A stretch of 64,000 nt of DNA, from positions 124,001 to 188,000 of the forward strand of contig NZ_SIHY01000001.1 in NCBI RefSeq assembly GCF_004320535.1, in the 5' to 3' direction. The stretch is from Arthrobacter sp. S41 (GTDB lineage: Bacteria; Actinomycetota; Actinomycetes; Actinomycetales; Micrococcaceae). Shown here in pieces: positions 25,842-34,598 of the stretch (positions are counted from its first letter, which is position 1; the number at the start of each line of letters is the position of its first letter). The notes below the pieces were generated by a model. The model did no database searches. It was not told the DNA's origin and was given only the letters and a program-made list of their open reading frames with translations. The translations under genes and the position numbers were made by a program.

Positions 25842-26837
25842 ATGAAGAGCTTCACAGCTATGAAATTTGCAGCAGTAGCTGCAGCTAGCGCACTTGCGTT
25901 GACCGCTTGCGGCGGTAGCAACGGATCGAGCGACAAGGCTGCAAGTGACGAGCCAGTAAAGATCGGCATCGCACAGTACGTTACGCACCCATCCTTGGAT
26001 GCTGTCGTCACCGGATTCAAAAAGGGCATGGAGAGCGCCGGCTACACCGGTGACAAGATCTCCTACGACGAGAACAACGCGGAAGCTGATCAGGCTACCA
26101 ATACCTCGATTGCTGGCAAGCTTGCTGCGGACTCGGATATTGATTTGGTGTTGGCAGTTGCCACCCCGTCAGCCCAGGCAGTAGCCCAGACCATCACCAA
26201 GGTTCCAGTTCTGTTCTCAGCTGTCACTGACCCTGTGAGCGCGAAGCTCGTCGGATCCAATGAAGCACCAGGTGCCAATGTCACCGGCACCTCGGACTTG
26301 AACCCGGTTGATGAGCAGCTTGCTTTGCTCAAGGAACTGAAACCAGATGCTAAGAAGGTCGGCATCGTTTACTCCTCGGGCGAAGTGAACTCGGAAGTTC
26401 AGGTCAAGCTGGCTGAAGAAGCTGCTAAAGATTTGGGCCTGACCATCGAAAAGTCTGCGATTTCAACTTCTAGTGAAGTACAGCAGGCAGCAGGATCGTT
26501 GGACGTAGACGCTTACTACGTTCCGACCGACAATGCTGTGGTTTCTGCACTTGAAGGTCTGATCCAGACCGCTGACAAGAAGAAGATTCCAGTTATTGCC
26601 GCTGACGGCGACTCCGTTAAGCGTGGTGCTACCGCTACCTACGGTATTAACTACGAGAAGCTCGGCGAGCAGACCGCTGCCATGGCGGTCAAAGTACTCA
26701 AGGGCGAAGCCGAACCAGCAAGCCTGCCGGTAGAGACCATCTCAAAGGTTGACCTGTACCTCAATGAGAAAGCCGCAAAGAACTCCGGCATCGAATTCTC
26801 CGAGGACATGAAGTCAAAGGCCGTCGAAGTCTACTAA
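25842..26837 (+). CDS. ABC transporter substrate-binding lipoprotein (ABC_sub_bind/TrpX type)
   Basis: 331 residues. Signal peptide with lipobox LTAC (Cys about residue 22), then a Ser/Gly linker and a two-lobed periplasmic-binding fold beginning VKIGIAQYVTHPSLDAVV. The pattern matches the ABC_sub_bind family, whose studied members bind tryptophan, tyrosine or related aromatic compounds; the real ligand is unknown. ATG 25842 has GAAGGGG 6 nt upstream. The permease and ATPase genes follow, with a hairpin between this gene and the permease gene. Confidence 0.9.
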   Translation: MKSFTAMKFAAVAAASALALTACGGSNGSSDKAASDEPVKIGIAQYVTHPSLDAVVTGFKKGMESAGYTGDKISYDENNAEADQATNTSIAGKLAADSDIDLVLAVATPSAQAVAQTITKVPVLFSAVTDPVSAKLVGSNEAPGANVTGTSDLNPVDEQLALLKELKPDAKKVGIVYSSGEVNSEVQVKLAEEAAKDLGLTIEKSAISTSSEVQQAAGSLDVDAYYVPTDNAVVSALEGLIQTADKKKIPVIAADGDSVKRGATATYGINYEKLGEQTAAMAVKVLKGEAEPASLPVETISKVDLYLNEKAAKNSGIEFSEDMKSKAVEVY

Positions 26838-26858
26838 ACCCTGCATCACAAGCGACGT

Positions 26859-26890
26859 AAGGCGAGGCGCATGATCTGATGCCTCGCCTT
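26859..26890 (+). terminator. Hairpin between lipoprotein and permease genes (attenuator-like)
   Basis: AAGGCGAGGC (26859-26868) pairs with GCCTCGCCTT (26881-26890), and outer CGACG/CGTCG can extend the stem. It would let some transcripts stop after the binding-protein gene, giving the usual excess of that subunit. Confidence 0.65.
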
Positions 26891-26922
26891 TCGTCGTGAC
26901 AATACAACTCAAGGATCCCCAC

Positions 26923-27840
26923 ATGATCACAGCGGTTGAACTCGGCCTGATTTACGCCATCATGGCGCTCGGCGTGTATCTGACCTTCCGTATCCTAGAT
27001 TTTCCAGACCTGACAGTCGACGGTAGCTTCACCACCGGAGCCTCTGTCGCCTCGGTGAGCATTGTCAGCGGCGTGAACCCGTGGCTCGCTACGGCACTGG
27101 CCTTTATCGCTGGCCTAGTTGCCGGCACCATCACAGGTCTACTGCATACCAAGGGAAAAATTGACGGCTTGTTGGCCGGTATTTTGACCATGATTGCTTT
27201 GTATTCCATCAACTTACGCATCATGGGTAAAGCAAATACACCGTTGCTTGGTGAAGAAACTCTGTTTAGCCCCCTGCGCAAAGCGGGATTATTGGGTACT
27301 GGGACATCGATTGCGATTCTCTTCGTTCTCTGTCTTGTATTTGTTGCTGCCATTGTGTGGTTCCTGCACACCGAAGTGGGAATGGCCATGCGTGCCACCG
27401 GCGATAATCAGGAAATGATTCGTTCCTTCGGTGTCAGTACCGATAATCAGAAGATTCTGGGCCTTGCCCTTTCCAACGGCCTTGTGGCGCTTTCCGGTGC
27501 GGTGATTGCTCAGTACCAGGGCTTCGCTGACGTAGGCATGGGTATCGGTTTGATTCTGATTGGCTTGGCTTCGGTCATCGTTGGCCAAGCGATTTTCACC
27601 CAGCGTTACATCTGGCTGGCTGCATTGGCAGTCGTATTCGGCGCAGTGATTTACCGTCTGGTGATTCAGCTGGCTTTGTCTGCGGGCCTGGAAGTCAACG
27701 ACATGAAGCTGATTTCAGCAGTGCTCGTTGTCGTGGCGTTGTTGCTGCCTAAATGGAAGGGGTTCCAGAAAATAGTGAAGACCTTCAAGCGCTCGCCGGC
27801 TACCGTAACTGGCAAGGAAGAGGTTCGCACCAATGCTTAA
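26923..27840 (+). CDS. ABC transporter permease (TrpY-like)
   Basis: 305 residues, about eight hydrophobic segments. The N-terminal LGLIYAIMALGVYLTFRILDFPDLTVDGSF (quoted in parts) is typical of permeases that pair with ABC_sub_bind proteins and are related to branched-chain amino acid permeases. ATG 26923 is chosen because AAGGA lies 9 nt upstream; an in-frame GTG at 26896 sits inside the hairpin. Its last 8 nt overlap the ATPase gene. Confidence 0.9.
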   Translation: MITAVELGLIYAIMALGVYLTFRILDFPDLTVDGSFTTGASVASVSIVSGVNPWLATALAFIAGLVAGTITGLLHTKGKIDGLLAGILTMIALYSINLRIMGKANTPLLGEETLFSPLRKAGLLGTGTSIAILFVLCLVFVAAIVWFLHTEVGMAMRATGDNQEMIRSFGVSTDNQKILGLALSNGLVALSGAVIAQYQGFADVGMGIGLILIGLASVIVGQAIFTQRYIWLAALAVVFGAVIYRLVIQLALSAGLEVNDMKLISAVLVVVALLLPKWKGFQKIVKTFKRSPATVTGKEEVRTNA

Positions 27841-28624
27841 TATCCAGAACCTATCGCGTACGTTCTTCCCCGGAACCGTCAATGAACGTAAAGCTCTGCG
27901 CAACATCAATCTGGAACTGACCGACGGCGAATTTGTCACCGTCATTGGTTCCAACGGCGCAGGCAAATCTACAGTGCTCAATATGGTGGCCGGCAAACTT
28001 CAGCCGGACGCAGGCTCGGTGAGCATCGCCGGAAAGAACGTCACCAAGCTAGCGGACTACAGTCGAGCAAAGTACATCGGTCGCGTATTCCAAGATCCAA
28101 TGGCTGGCACTGCTCCAGCCATGACCATTGAAGAGAATATGGCCTTGGCCTACGCCCGTGGCCGTTTCCGTGGATTGGGTTTGGGCGTTGGAGCCAAGCG
28201 ACGTGAGCTATTTGTCGAGGAACTCAAGAGCCTGGAACTAGGCCTCGAGAAGCGCCTGAAGACCAAGGTTGGATTGCTCTCGGGAGGTCAGCGTCAGGCA
28301 TTGAGCCTGTTGATGGCTACGTTCTCAAAGCCAAAGATCCTGTTGCTGGATGAGCACACCGCAGCGCTTGACCCGCAGCGTGCAGCTCTTGTATCTCGCT
28401 TGACCAAGGAAATCGTTGAACGGCATCAGCTGACGACGCTGATGGTCACACACAACATGGAACAAGCACTGCAATTGGGAACACGACTGATCATGATGCA
28501 TGACGGGCAGATCATCTTGGACTTGAATCAAGAAGAAAAGTCGCAAATGACTGTTAAGGGATTGCTCGGTGAATTTGAAAAGATCAAGGGCGCTCAGCTC
28601 GATGATCGCACCATGCTGCAATAA
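27833..28624 (+). CDS. ABC transporter ATPase (TrpZ-like)
   Basis: 263 residues. Walker A GSNGAGKS (39-46), signature LSGGQRQ, Walker B LLLDEHT and the H-loop VTHN are all present, so it should be active. The aspartate of Walker B is followed by Glu-His as in the amino-acid importer group. Translation is coupled to the permease gene through the 8-nt overlap. A terminator follows within 20 nt. Confidence 0.92.
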   Translation: MLNIQNLSRTFFPGTVNERKALRNINLELTDGEFVTVIGSNGAGKSTVLNMVAGKLQPDAGSVSIAGKNVTKLADYSRAKYIGRVFQDPMAGTAPAMTIEENMALAYARGRFRGLGLGVGAKRRELFVEELKSLELGLEKRLKTKVGLLSGGQRQALSLLMATFSKPKILLLDEHTAALDPQRAALVSRLTKEIVERHQLTTLMVTHNMEQALQLGTRLIMMHDGQIILDLNQEEKSQMTVKGLLGEFEKIKGAQLDDRTMLQ

Positions 28625-28637
28625 AAACTGAGAACAA

Positions 28638-28682
28638 CAGTTCAGGCTCCGCATACCCTAATGGTTGGCGGAGCCTGAACTG
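28638..28682. terminator. Terminator of the ABC importer operon
   Basis: 15-bp stem, CAGTTCAGGCTCCGC with GCGGAGCCTGAACTG, between the ATPase gene and the convergent GNAT gene; likely acts in both directions. Confidence 0.8.
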
Positions 28683-28684
28683 GT

Positions 28685-29179
28685 TTAAGTCGAAGTTTTC
28701 TCCAACAGGCACTCGACTCGTCCCGAACTCTGATCAACGAGTTCTTGGCCTGTCTGCTGGTAGCCGCAAGACAGATAAACCTGCATGGCGCGGGAATTCT
28801 CGGCTATGACCCATAAACGGATGTGGTGGAAGCCTGCTCTGAGCGCGTAGCGGTCTACTTCATCCAACATCTGACGTGCAACGCCACGGCCCCAGAATTC
28901 TGGCGAGACTGCGACATAGTAAATTTCCAGATAGTCATCGTGCGGAGCGCAGAGGGTAAAACCTGCAGGCTCATCAGCGAGCGTAGCCAAGACGAGCCGG
29001 GAGCTAGGAAGGGCTAAACGACGTTGGACGCCAGCGAGAGCTTGCGCGCCATCTTTGGGCAGTGGCTGGTGATCGCGCTGGGCGGCAGCGCGAGCCCAGA
29101 TGATTGCAGCCTGGGCAACAGACTTTTGATCTTCAGGCTTCACTACTGCGAAAATTATTGACGGACTTTTGGCATCCAT
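28685..29179 (-). CDS. GNAT family N-acetyltransferase
   Basis: 164 residues, one GNAT domain. The acetyl-CoA loop is VSPEFWGRGVARQML (V-x-x-x-x-R/Q-x-x-G-x-G/A pattern), with an Asn-Ser-rich segment near residue 125 (ENSRAMQVYLSCGY). The substrate cannot be told. TAAGCT ends 6 nt before the ATG and there is no Shine-Dalgarno, suggesting a leaderless mRNA. It follows the MFS gene but with its own promoter. Confidence 0.85.
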   Translation of the reverse strand: MDAKSPSIIFAVVKPEDQKSVAQAAIIWARAAAQRDHQPLPKDGAQALAGVQRRLALPSSRLVLATLADEPAGFTLCAPHDDYLEIYYVAVSPEFWGRGVARQMLDEVDRYALRAGFHHIRLWVIAENSRAMQVYLSCGYQQTGQELVDQSSGRVECLLEKTST

Positions 29180-29185
29180 AGTCTT

Positions 29186-29191
29186 AGCTTA
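29186..29191 (-). promoter_or_regulatory. -10 box TAAGCT of the GNAT gene (leaderless)
   Basis: TANNNT box on the minus strand, 6 nt before ATG 29179. No Shine-Dalgarno follows. Confidence 0.4.
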
Positions 29192-30376
29192 CTGAGGTAC
29201 GTGTTCCATCTTTGTCAGTGCAAGCAGAGCGCAGAGCAAGAAGACTGCAGCTCCAACGACAAAGGGTAAAGCGATGGTGACCGTACCCAAGGCGCCACCA
29301 GCTGCTGCGCCGATAGCAAGACCGATCAGACCCAAAACCTTACTGGCTGAACTTACCCGTCCCATAAGGGCCTGCGGAACAAGTTTCTGACGCAACGAGG
29401 TTGAACAGATATTCCAGAGGACCGCATGCAAGACGTACAAGGCCAGCAATACCCCGGCTAAAACAGCGGATGTCGTGAAGGCGAGCCCGGCCAGACTTAG
29501 CGAGCCGAGTCCCAGGCTGAGAACGATTAATTTCTTGTAGCCACATCGTACTCGTAGCTTTGGTGCTATCACCGAGCTAATCAGCCCGCCCAAGGCGGAA
29601 AAGGCGAGGAGCAGACCGTAGCCGGTTGAATTCAGTCCTAGTTGCTCTTTGGCGAAAAGGACCAAAATTGAAAAGGGCAACATGTATCCGAAGCTGGCCA
29701 ACCCACCTATGAGCGCCAGAGTGCCGACAACGCGGTGCTTGGATAACCAGCTGATCCCTTGGTGGGCTTCTGCCCAGACGCCAGTGCGCTCGCCGGAGTC
29801 CTTTGAAAGTACTCGGGTGCGTGGCAACGCTAATGCCAGTAATCCGGCGATGGCCCAGAGCGCACCCATGAAATAAAGGGGAATGACTGCCGCAAGAGCA
29901 AAGAGGAAACCACCCAGCGGTGGACCGACAATTTCATCGGTTACCAATTGTGTGGCCGCAATTTTGGAATTGGCCCGATCAAGATTCGTGGTTTTCACCA
30001 GCCGGGGGAGTATCGCTACTGCCGCCGTATCGGCAGTGCCTTCAAAGACAGCTACTACCGCCATGGCCAGGTACAAGACCAAGATATTCGGGAAGGAAAG
30101 GTTAAAACTGATGCCAAGTGCTAATAGTGCTAACCCACGCAGAATATTGGCGACGCTGAACAGATTGCGCCGATCAAGTCGATCGACCCACACGCCAATC
30201 GGGAGCGCGAATAGCAGTCGCACAACGGCGTAGGTCAAAGAAAGTCCAGCGACCAACCGTGGATCGGGGGTCAACGATGCGGCGATCAACGGCACGGCGA
30301 CAAAAGCCAAGCCGTCGGCAAGGTTGGACAGCGAGGTGGCTGCCCAAAGCACACCGAAACCACGCTGCTTAGTCAT
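29189..30376 (-). CDS. MFS transporter (MFS_3/EntS-like)
   Basis: 395 residues with twelve predicted helices. The segment GVWVDRLDRRNLFSVAN between helices 2 and 3 is the MFS motif A region. The overall layout resembles EntS-type drug or siderophore exporters; the substrate is unknown. TAGGCT ends 6 nt before the ATG, so the mRNA is probably leaderless. The gene end comes within the promoter of the GNAT gene. Confidence 0.85.
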   Translation of the reverse strand: MTKQRGFGVLWAATSLSNLADGLAFVAVPLIAASLTPDPRLVAGLSLTYAVVRLLFALPIGVWVDRLDRRNLFSVANILRGLALLALGISFNLSFPNILVLYLAMAVVAVFEGTADTAAVAILPRLVKTTNLDRANSKIAATQLVTDEIVGPPLGGFLFALAAVIPLYFMGALWAIAGLLALALPRTRVLSKDSGERTGVWAEAHQGISWLSKHRVVGTLALIGGLASFGYMLPFSILVLFAKEQLGLNSTGYGLLLAFSALGGLISSVIAPKLRVRCGYKKLIVLSLGLGSLSLAGLAFTTSAVLAGVLLALYVLHAVLWNICSTSLRQKLVPQALMGRVSSASKVLGLIGLAIGAAAGGALGTVTIALPFVVGAAVFLLCALLALTKMEHVPQ

Positions 30377-30382
30377 GACTTC

Positions 30383-30388
30383 AGCCTA
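30383..30388 (-). promoter_or_regulatory. -10 box TAGGCT of the MFS gene (leaderless)
   Basis: TANNNT box 6 nt before ATG 30376 on the minus strand, without a Shine-Dalgarno. Confidence 0.4.
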
Positions 30389-30442
30389 TTGCCTTTGATG
30401 CAGAAAACCAGAGGAGAACGTAACCTCCGAGCTGGCACCGCT

Positions 30443-31165
30443 CTAAAAGATTCCGCTGGACCCAAGCAGGGTGCCGATGAAGAACGTCGCCGCCAAAGCG
30501 AGCGCACCACCAATCACCAAGCGAAGCGCCGCGACACGTTTGGAACTTCCACCGATGTAGGCGCCGAGTGTCCCGGTCAGCGCAAGAGAAATGAGCACCG
30601 CGGCGAAGGTTATCGGAATGCGCACCGAATCCGGCGGCAGCATGATGGCCAGCATGGGTAGGATCGCGCCGATAACAAAGGCAGCGGCAGAGGCATAAGC
30701 AGCATGCCAAGGATTGACGACTTCTTCTTCATCGATATTCAGCTCTGCCGACAAGTGTGCTGCTAACGCATCGTGTTCAGTGAGTTCATTGGCCACCTGC
30801 AGTGCAGTCTCTTGGCTCAGCCCTTTCGACTGGTAAATCCCAGCAAGCTCAATAAGCTCTGCTTGCGGATCATCGGCAAGTTCTTGGCGTTCTTTTTCAA
30901 TGAGTGCGTGCTGTGAGTCGCGCTGACTACTGACCGATACGTATTCACCTAGCGCCATGGATATCGCGCCACCAATGACGGCAGCCATGCCGGCAGTAAA
31001 AATGGGTGCCGATTGGTTGGTGACACCCGCGACGCCTACTACCGTGGCCGCTACTGAAACAATGCCATCATTGGCGCCAAGCACGCCGGCGCGCAACCAG
31101 TTGAGACGTTCAGCAAAGTTTTTCTGATGCGGTTCGTTAGGGTGAGCACTCGTGGATTCGGTCAT
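30443..31165 (-). CDS. VIT/CCC1 family iron-manganese transporter
   Basis: 240 residues. Five hydrophobic segments frame a polar middle part; the N-terminal LRAGVLGANDGIVSVAATVVGV is the CCC1/VIT1 signature, followed by an acidic/His-containing cytoplasmic domain (about 85-150) that binds metal ions in plant VIT1. Such bacterial proteins are thought to export or store Fe2+ or Mn2+. TATCTT ends 5 nt before the ATG, with no Shine-Dalgarno. Single gene, upstream of the MFS gene. Confidence 0.9.
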   Translation of the reverse strand: MTESTSAHPNEPHQKNFAERLNWLRAGVLGANDGIVSVAATVVGVAGVTNQSAPIFTAGMAAVIGGAISMALGEYVSVSSQRDSQHALIEKERQELADDPQAELIELAGIYQSKGLSQETALQVANELTEHDALAAHLSAELNIDEEEVVNPWHAAYASAAAFVIGAILPMLAIMLPPDSVRIPITFAAVLISLALTGTLGAYIGGSSKRVAALRLVIGGALALAATFFIGTLLGSSGIF

Positions 31166-31170
31166 GAGCC

Positions 31171-31176
31171 AAGATA
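31171..31176 (-). promoter_or_regulatory. -10 box TATCTT of the VIT gene (leaderless)
   Basis: TANNNT box on the minus strand, 5 nt before ATG 31165. Confidence 0.35.
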
Positions 31177-31285
31177 ATCACTAAGCAAGACATAGACGCC
31201 AGTGACAAGTAAATCTTCGCCATAGTTATCGGCAACATTTAAACAAAAAAATTGCAGGTCTGGAATTCCAGATCCTGCAATTTGC

Positions 31286-31361
31286 TGGTGCCCCTGAAAG
31301 GAATCGAACCTTCGACCTTCTGCTCCGGAGGCAGACGCTCTATCCACTGAGCTACAGAGGC
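31286..31361 (-). tRNA. tRNA-Arg(CCG)
   Basis: Cloverleaf on the minus strand: acceptor GCCTCTG with CAGGGGC, D-arm TAGCTCAGTGGATAGAGC, anticodon stem TCTGC/GCAGA with loop CTCCGGA (anticodon CCG), T-arm AGGTTCGATTCCT, and an encoded CCA end. It reads the rare codon CGG. It is divergent from argS, which charges it. Confidence 0.96.
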
Positions 31362-31515
31362 GGGTTGCTGAGCAACAGAAAAAATACTATCAGGTGGTGC
31401 GCTGATCTGCGCAATTGGAGAAAGCACTCAAGAATGTGGTGCAAAAGTCACCGGGACTGCTCAGTCTCACAGTCCGGGGGAGTCATGAATGCTCATTATT
31501 TAGGGCAATTACCGG

Positions 31516-31521
31516 TATTCT
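31516..31521 (+). promoter_or_regulatory. -10 box TATTCT of argS (leaderless)
   Basis: TATTCT, 6 nt before GTG 31528, with CGG just before it and no Shine-Dalgarno. The likely transcription start is the G of the start codon. Confidence 0.45.
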
Positions 31522-31527
31522 TGAACG

Positions 31528-33171
31528 GTGACTCCTGAAGAACTCTCCGCAGCAATATCCGCATGCCTCATCGAAGCCGTAGCCGCTGGTGATATCTCCG
31601 TTGAGGTGCCAGAGACCGTACGTGTTGACCGTCCAAAGAGCCGTGAGCACGGTGACTGGGCAACCAACATCGCGCTGCAGCTGGGCAAAAATGCCGGAAT
31701 GGCACCCCGCGACTTCGCGCAGCTCCTTGCCCGACGACTCGCAGAGGTTCCAGGAGTCGACGCAGTCGACATCGCTGGTCCAGGCTTCCTCAACATCACC
31801 CTAGAAGCCGGCGCAGCCGGTGAGCTAGCCCGCAGCATCGTTGATGCCGGCGCTGCCTACGGTCACAACCAAGCCCTGGCCGGCCACGTGGTCAACATGG
31901 AGTTCGTTTCGGCGAACCCAACCGGACCGCTGCACATTGGCCACACCCGTTGGGCTGCACTGGGCGATGCCATCTCGCGCGTCCTTCGTGCCTCGGGCGC
32001 AACGGTTACCACTGAGTACTACATCAACGACGCCGGCAACCAGATGAACGTCTTTGCCCGCTCCGTATACAACCGCATCCACGGCCTGCCCGTACCTGAG
32101 GGCGGTTACCCAGGTGAATACATCAAGGAACTCGGCGACGTAGTACTCGCTGAGAACCCTGAGCTTGGCAAGCTGGAAGAAGCAGAAGCCATTCCTGCCC
32201 TGCGCGAAGCTTCGTACAAAGCGCAGTTGGTTGATATCAAGGCGACCCTTGCTGACTTCGGTGTCACCTTCGACGTGTTCTTCTCAGAGACCGCTTTGCA
32301 TGAGGGCGGTGCTGTGGCTGACGCCGTGGCTCGCCTACGCGAACAGGGTCATATCTTTGATCAGGAAGGCGCAGTCTGGCTACGCACCACCGATTTTGGT
32401 GACGACAAGGATCGTGTGCTGATCCGTGCCAACGGCGAACCAACCTACTTTGCTGCCGACGCCGCGTACTACCTGTCCAAGAAGGACCGCGGCTTCGAAG
32501 AAAAGATCTACCTGCTCGGTGCCGACCACCACGGGTACGTTAATCGACTGAAGGCCATCGCTGCCTGCGCAGGAGATGACAAGGAAAAGAATATCGAGGT
32601 GTTGATCGGTCAGCTGATCAGCGTCAACGGTGCCAAGCTGTCCAAGCGTGCTGGCAACATCATTGAGCTGCGCGATCTGATCAACTGGATCGGTGCTGAC
32701 GCACTGCGTTACTCGCTGGCTCGTTTCCCAGCCGATTCTCCAATTGCCTTGGATCCAGAGCAGCTGCGAAAGAACACCAACGACAACCCGGTCTTCTACG
32801 TTCAGTATGCTCACGCACGTTCGGCTGCCGCAGCCCGTAACGCTGTAGCCAAGGGCATTACCCGTGATGACTTTGACGCAACTCTGCTGACCGATCCGAC
32901 CGAAAACGAACTGCTGGCCGTACTCGGACAGTTCCCATCGGTCGTGGCTGGTGCTGCAGAATTCCGCGAACCACACCGCATTGCCCGTTACCTGGAGCAG
33001 GTAGCCGGTGCATACCACTCGTGGTACGCCGCAACCCGTATTACCCCGGTTGGTGAAGACGAAGCGATCTCAGCAGTGCACAGCACCCGCCTGTGGCTGA
33101 ACGACGCTGCCACCACCGTCTTGGCAAATGGATTGGAACTGCTGGGCGTTTCTGCCCCAGAGAGGATGTAA
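31528..33171 (+). CDS. argS: Arginyl-tRNA synthetase
   Basis: 547 residues, class I synthetase. An N-terminal Add-1 domain (1-90) is followed by the catalytic domain with the HIGH motif (136-139) in SANPTGPLHIGHTRW; the KMSKS loop is replaced by LSKRAG, as in many bacterial ArgRS. A C-terminal DALR anticodon-binding domain starts near residue 440. GTG start without a Shine-Dalgarno. First gene of argS-lysA-hom-thrC-thrB. Confidence 0.96.
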   Translation: MTPEELSAAISACLIEAVAAGDISVEVPETVRVDRPKSREHGDWATNIALQLGKNAGMAPRDFAQLLARRLAEVPGVDAVDIAGPGFLNITLEAGAAGELARSIVDAGAAYGHNQALAGHVVNMEFVSANPTGPLHIGHTRWAALGDAISRVLRASGATVTTEYYINDAGNQMNVFARSVYNRIHGLPVPEGGYPGEYIKELGDVVLAENPELGKLEEAEAIPALREASYKAQLVDIKATLADFGVTFDVFFSETALHEGGAVADAVARLREQGHIFDQEGAVWLRTTDFGDDKDRVLIRANGEPTYFAADAAYYLSKKDRGFEEKIYLLGADHHGYVNRLKAIAACAGDDKEKNIEVLIGQLISVNGAKLSKRAGNIIELRDLINWIGADALRYSLARFPADSPIALDPEQLRKNTNDNPVFYVQYAHARSAAAARNAVAKGITRDDFDATLLTDPTENELLAVLGQFPSVVAGAAEFREPHRIARYLEQVAGAYHSWYAATRITPVGEDEAISAVHSTRLWLNDAATTVLANGLELLGVSAPERM

Positions 33172-33176
33172 CTGGT

Positions 33177-34598
33177 ATGGCTGTATCGCCGCTAGCCCCG
33201 CAATGGCTGCAATTCCCCGAAAACATTAACGCACTACGCGAGATCGAATGGGCTTCAGGGGTTTCCCGCGAGGCTGACGGCGAACTGTCCGTCCAGGGCC
33301 TTCGGGTCAGTGCTCTCGCCGAAGAATTTGGCACGCCACTGTTTGTGCTTGACGAGAATGACTTCCGCGCCCGCGCCCGTGGGTTCAAGACCGCTTTTGA
33401 TGAAGCGTTTAAGGACTTGTGCGGGGGAGTAGATGTTTACTACGCTGGCAAAGCTTTTGTCTGCACCGAGGTAGCCCGCTGGGTTACCGATGAGGGTCTG
33501 CGCCTAGATACCTGCTCCGGCGGAGAGCTGGCGGTAGCTAAGGCAGCTAACGTTCCGGCAGAGAATCTCTCGCTGCACGGGAACAACAAGTCCAAGGCCG
33601 AGATCACCCGTGGCCTTGAGATGGGTGTTGGCCGCATTGTTATCGACTCACTTGATGAGCTGGAACGTGTGATCTCCTTGGCTGATTCTTTGAGCCTGAC
33701 CGCAGAAGTGATGCTGCGTATTACCCCTGGTGTTCACGCATCAACTCATGAAGCAATTGCCACCGCGCACGAGGACCAGAAGTTTGGCTTGTCCATTCTT
33801 CCCGATGCCACTGGCACCTCACCGGCTTTGCGTGCGGTAGCCCGCGCTATTGAAGCGAAGAATGTGAACCTCTTGGGCTTGCACGCTCACATTGGTTCAC
33901 AAATCTTTGAAGCCGACGGTTTTGCCATGGTGGCTCGCACCATGTTGGGTCTACTCGCAAAGGTTCGTGAACTTCACGGCGTTGAGCTGCCTGAACTGGA
34001 CTTGGGTGGTGGCTACGGCATTGCCTACACCTCCGAGGATCACCCCTCCACCCCGGCGAAGCTTGCCGGCCAGATGGCCGAAGTTGTTTCGGCTACCTGC
34101 GCGCAATTGGAAATGGCTTGCCCTCGCATCTCCATTGAGCCAGGCCGCGCCATTGTCGGTCCGACCACTTTCACCCTGTACGAGACCGGTGTGCTCAAAG
34201 ATGTTCAGGTTGAAGACGAAGCCGGCACCCTGCACCCGCGCCGTTACATTGCCGTTGATGGTGGGATGAGCGATAACCCTCGCCCGGTGCTCTACGACGC
34301 GCAATACACCGCCGTTCTGGCCAGTCGTATGACGCAAAGCGACGCAATTATTTCTCGTGTAGTTGGGAAACATTGCGAGTCAGGTGACATAGTCGTGAAG
34401 GACGTTTACCTGCCCGACGACGTGGCGGCTGGCGACTTGCTCGCGATTCCGGCCACCGGCGCATACTGCTGGGCCCTGTCGAGCAACTACAACTACCTCA
34501 CCCGCCCAGCGGTGGTAGCTGTACGCGATGGCCAAGCCCGTTTGATCGTACGCAGGGAAACCGAAGACGACTTGCTAGCCCGCGACATGGGAGTTTAA
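33177..34598 (+). CDS. lysA: Diaminopimelate decarboxylase
   Basis: 473 residues. PLP-dependent alanine-racemase-like fold III; the PLP lysine is K92 in VYYAGKAF, and the substrate motifs HAHIGSQ, GGGYGIAY and HCESGD are present. It makes lysine from meso-DAP in the last step of lysine synthesis, and also balances the cell-wall DAP pool. ATG 33177 lies 5 nt after the argS stop. It is followed immediately by hom. Confidence 0.96.
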   Translation: MAVSPLAPQWLQFPENINALREIEWASGVSREADGELSVQGLRVSALAEEFGTPLFVLDENDFRARARGFKTAFDEAFKDLCGGVDVYYAGKAFVCTEVARWVTDEGLRLDTCSGGELAVAKAANVPAENLSLHGNNKSKAEITRGLEMGVGRIVIDSLDELERVISLADSLSLTAEVMLRITPGVHASTHEAIATAHEDQKFGLSILPDATGTSPALRAVARAIEAKNVNLLGLHAHIGSQIFEADGFAMVARTMLGLLAKVRELHGVELPELDLGGGYGIAYTSEDHPSTPAKLAGQMAEVVSATCAQLEMACPRISIEPGRAIVGPTTFTLYETGVLKDVQVEDEAGTLHPRRYIAVDGGMSDNPRPVLYDAQYTAVLASRMTQSDAIISRVVGKHCESGDIVVKDVYLPDDVAAGDLLAIPATGAYCWALSSNYNYLTRPAVVAVRDGQARLIVRRETEDDLLARDMGV

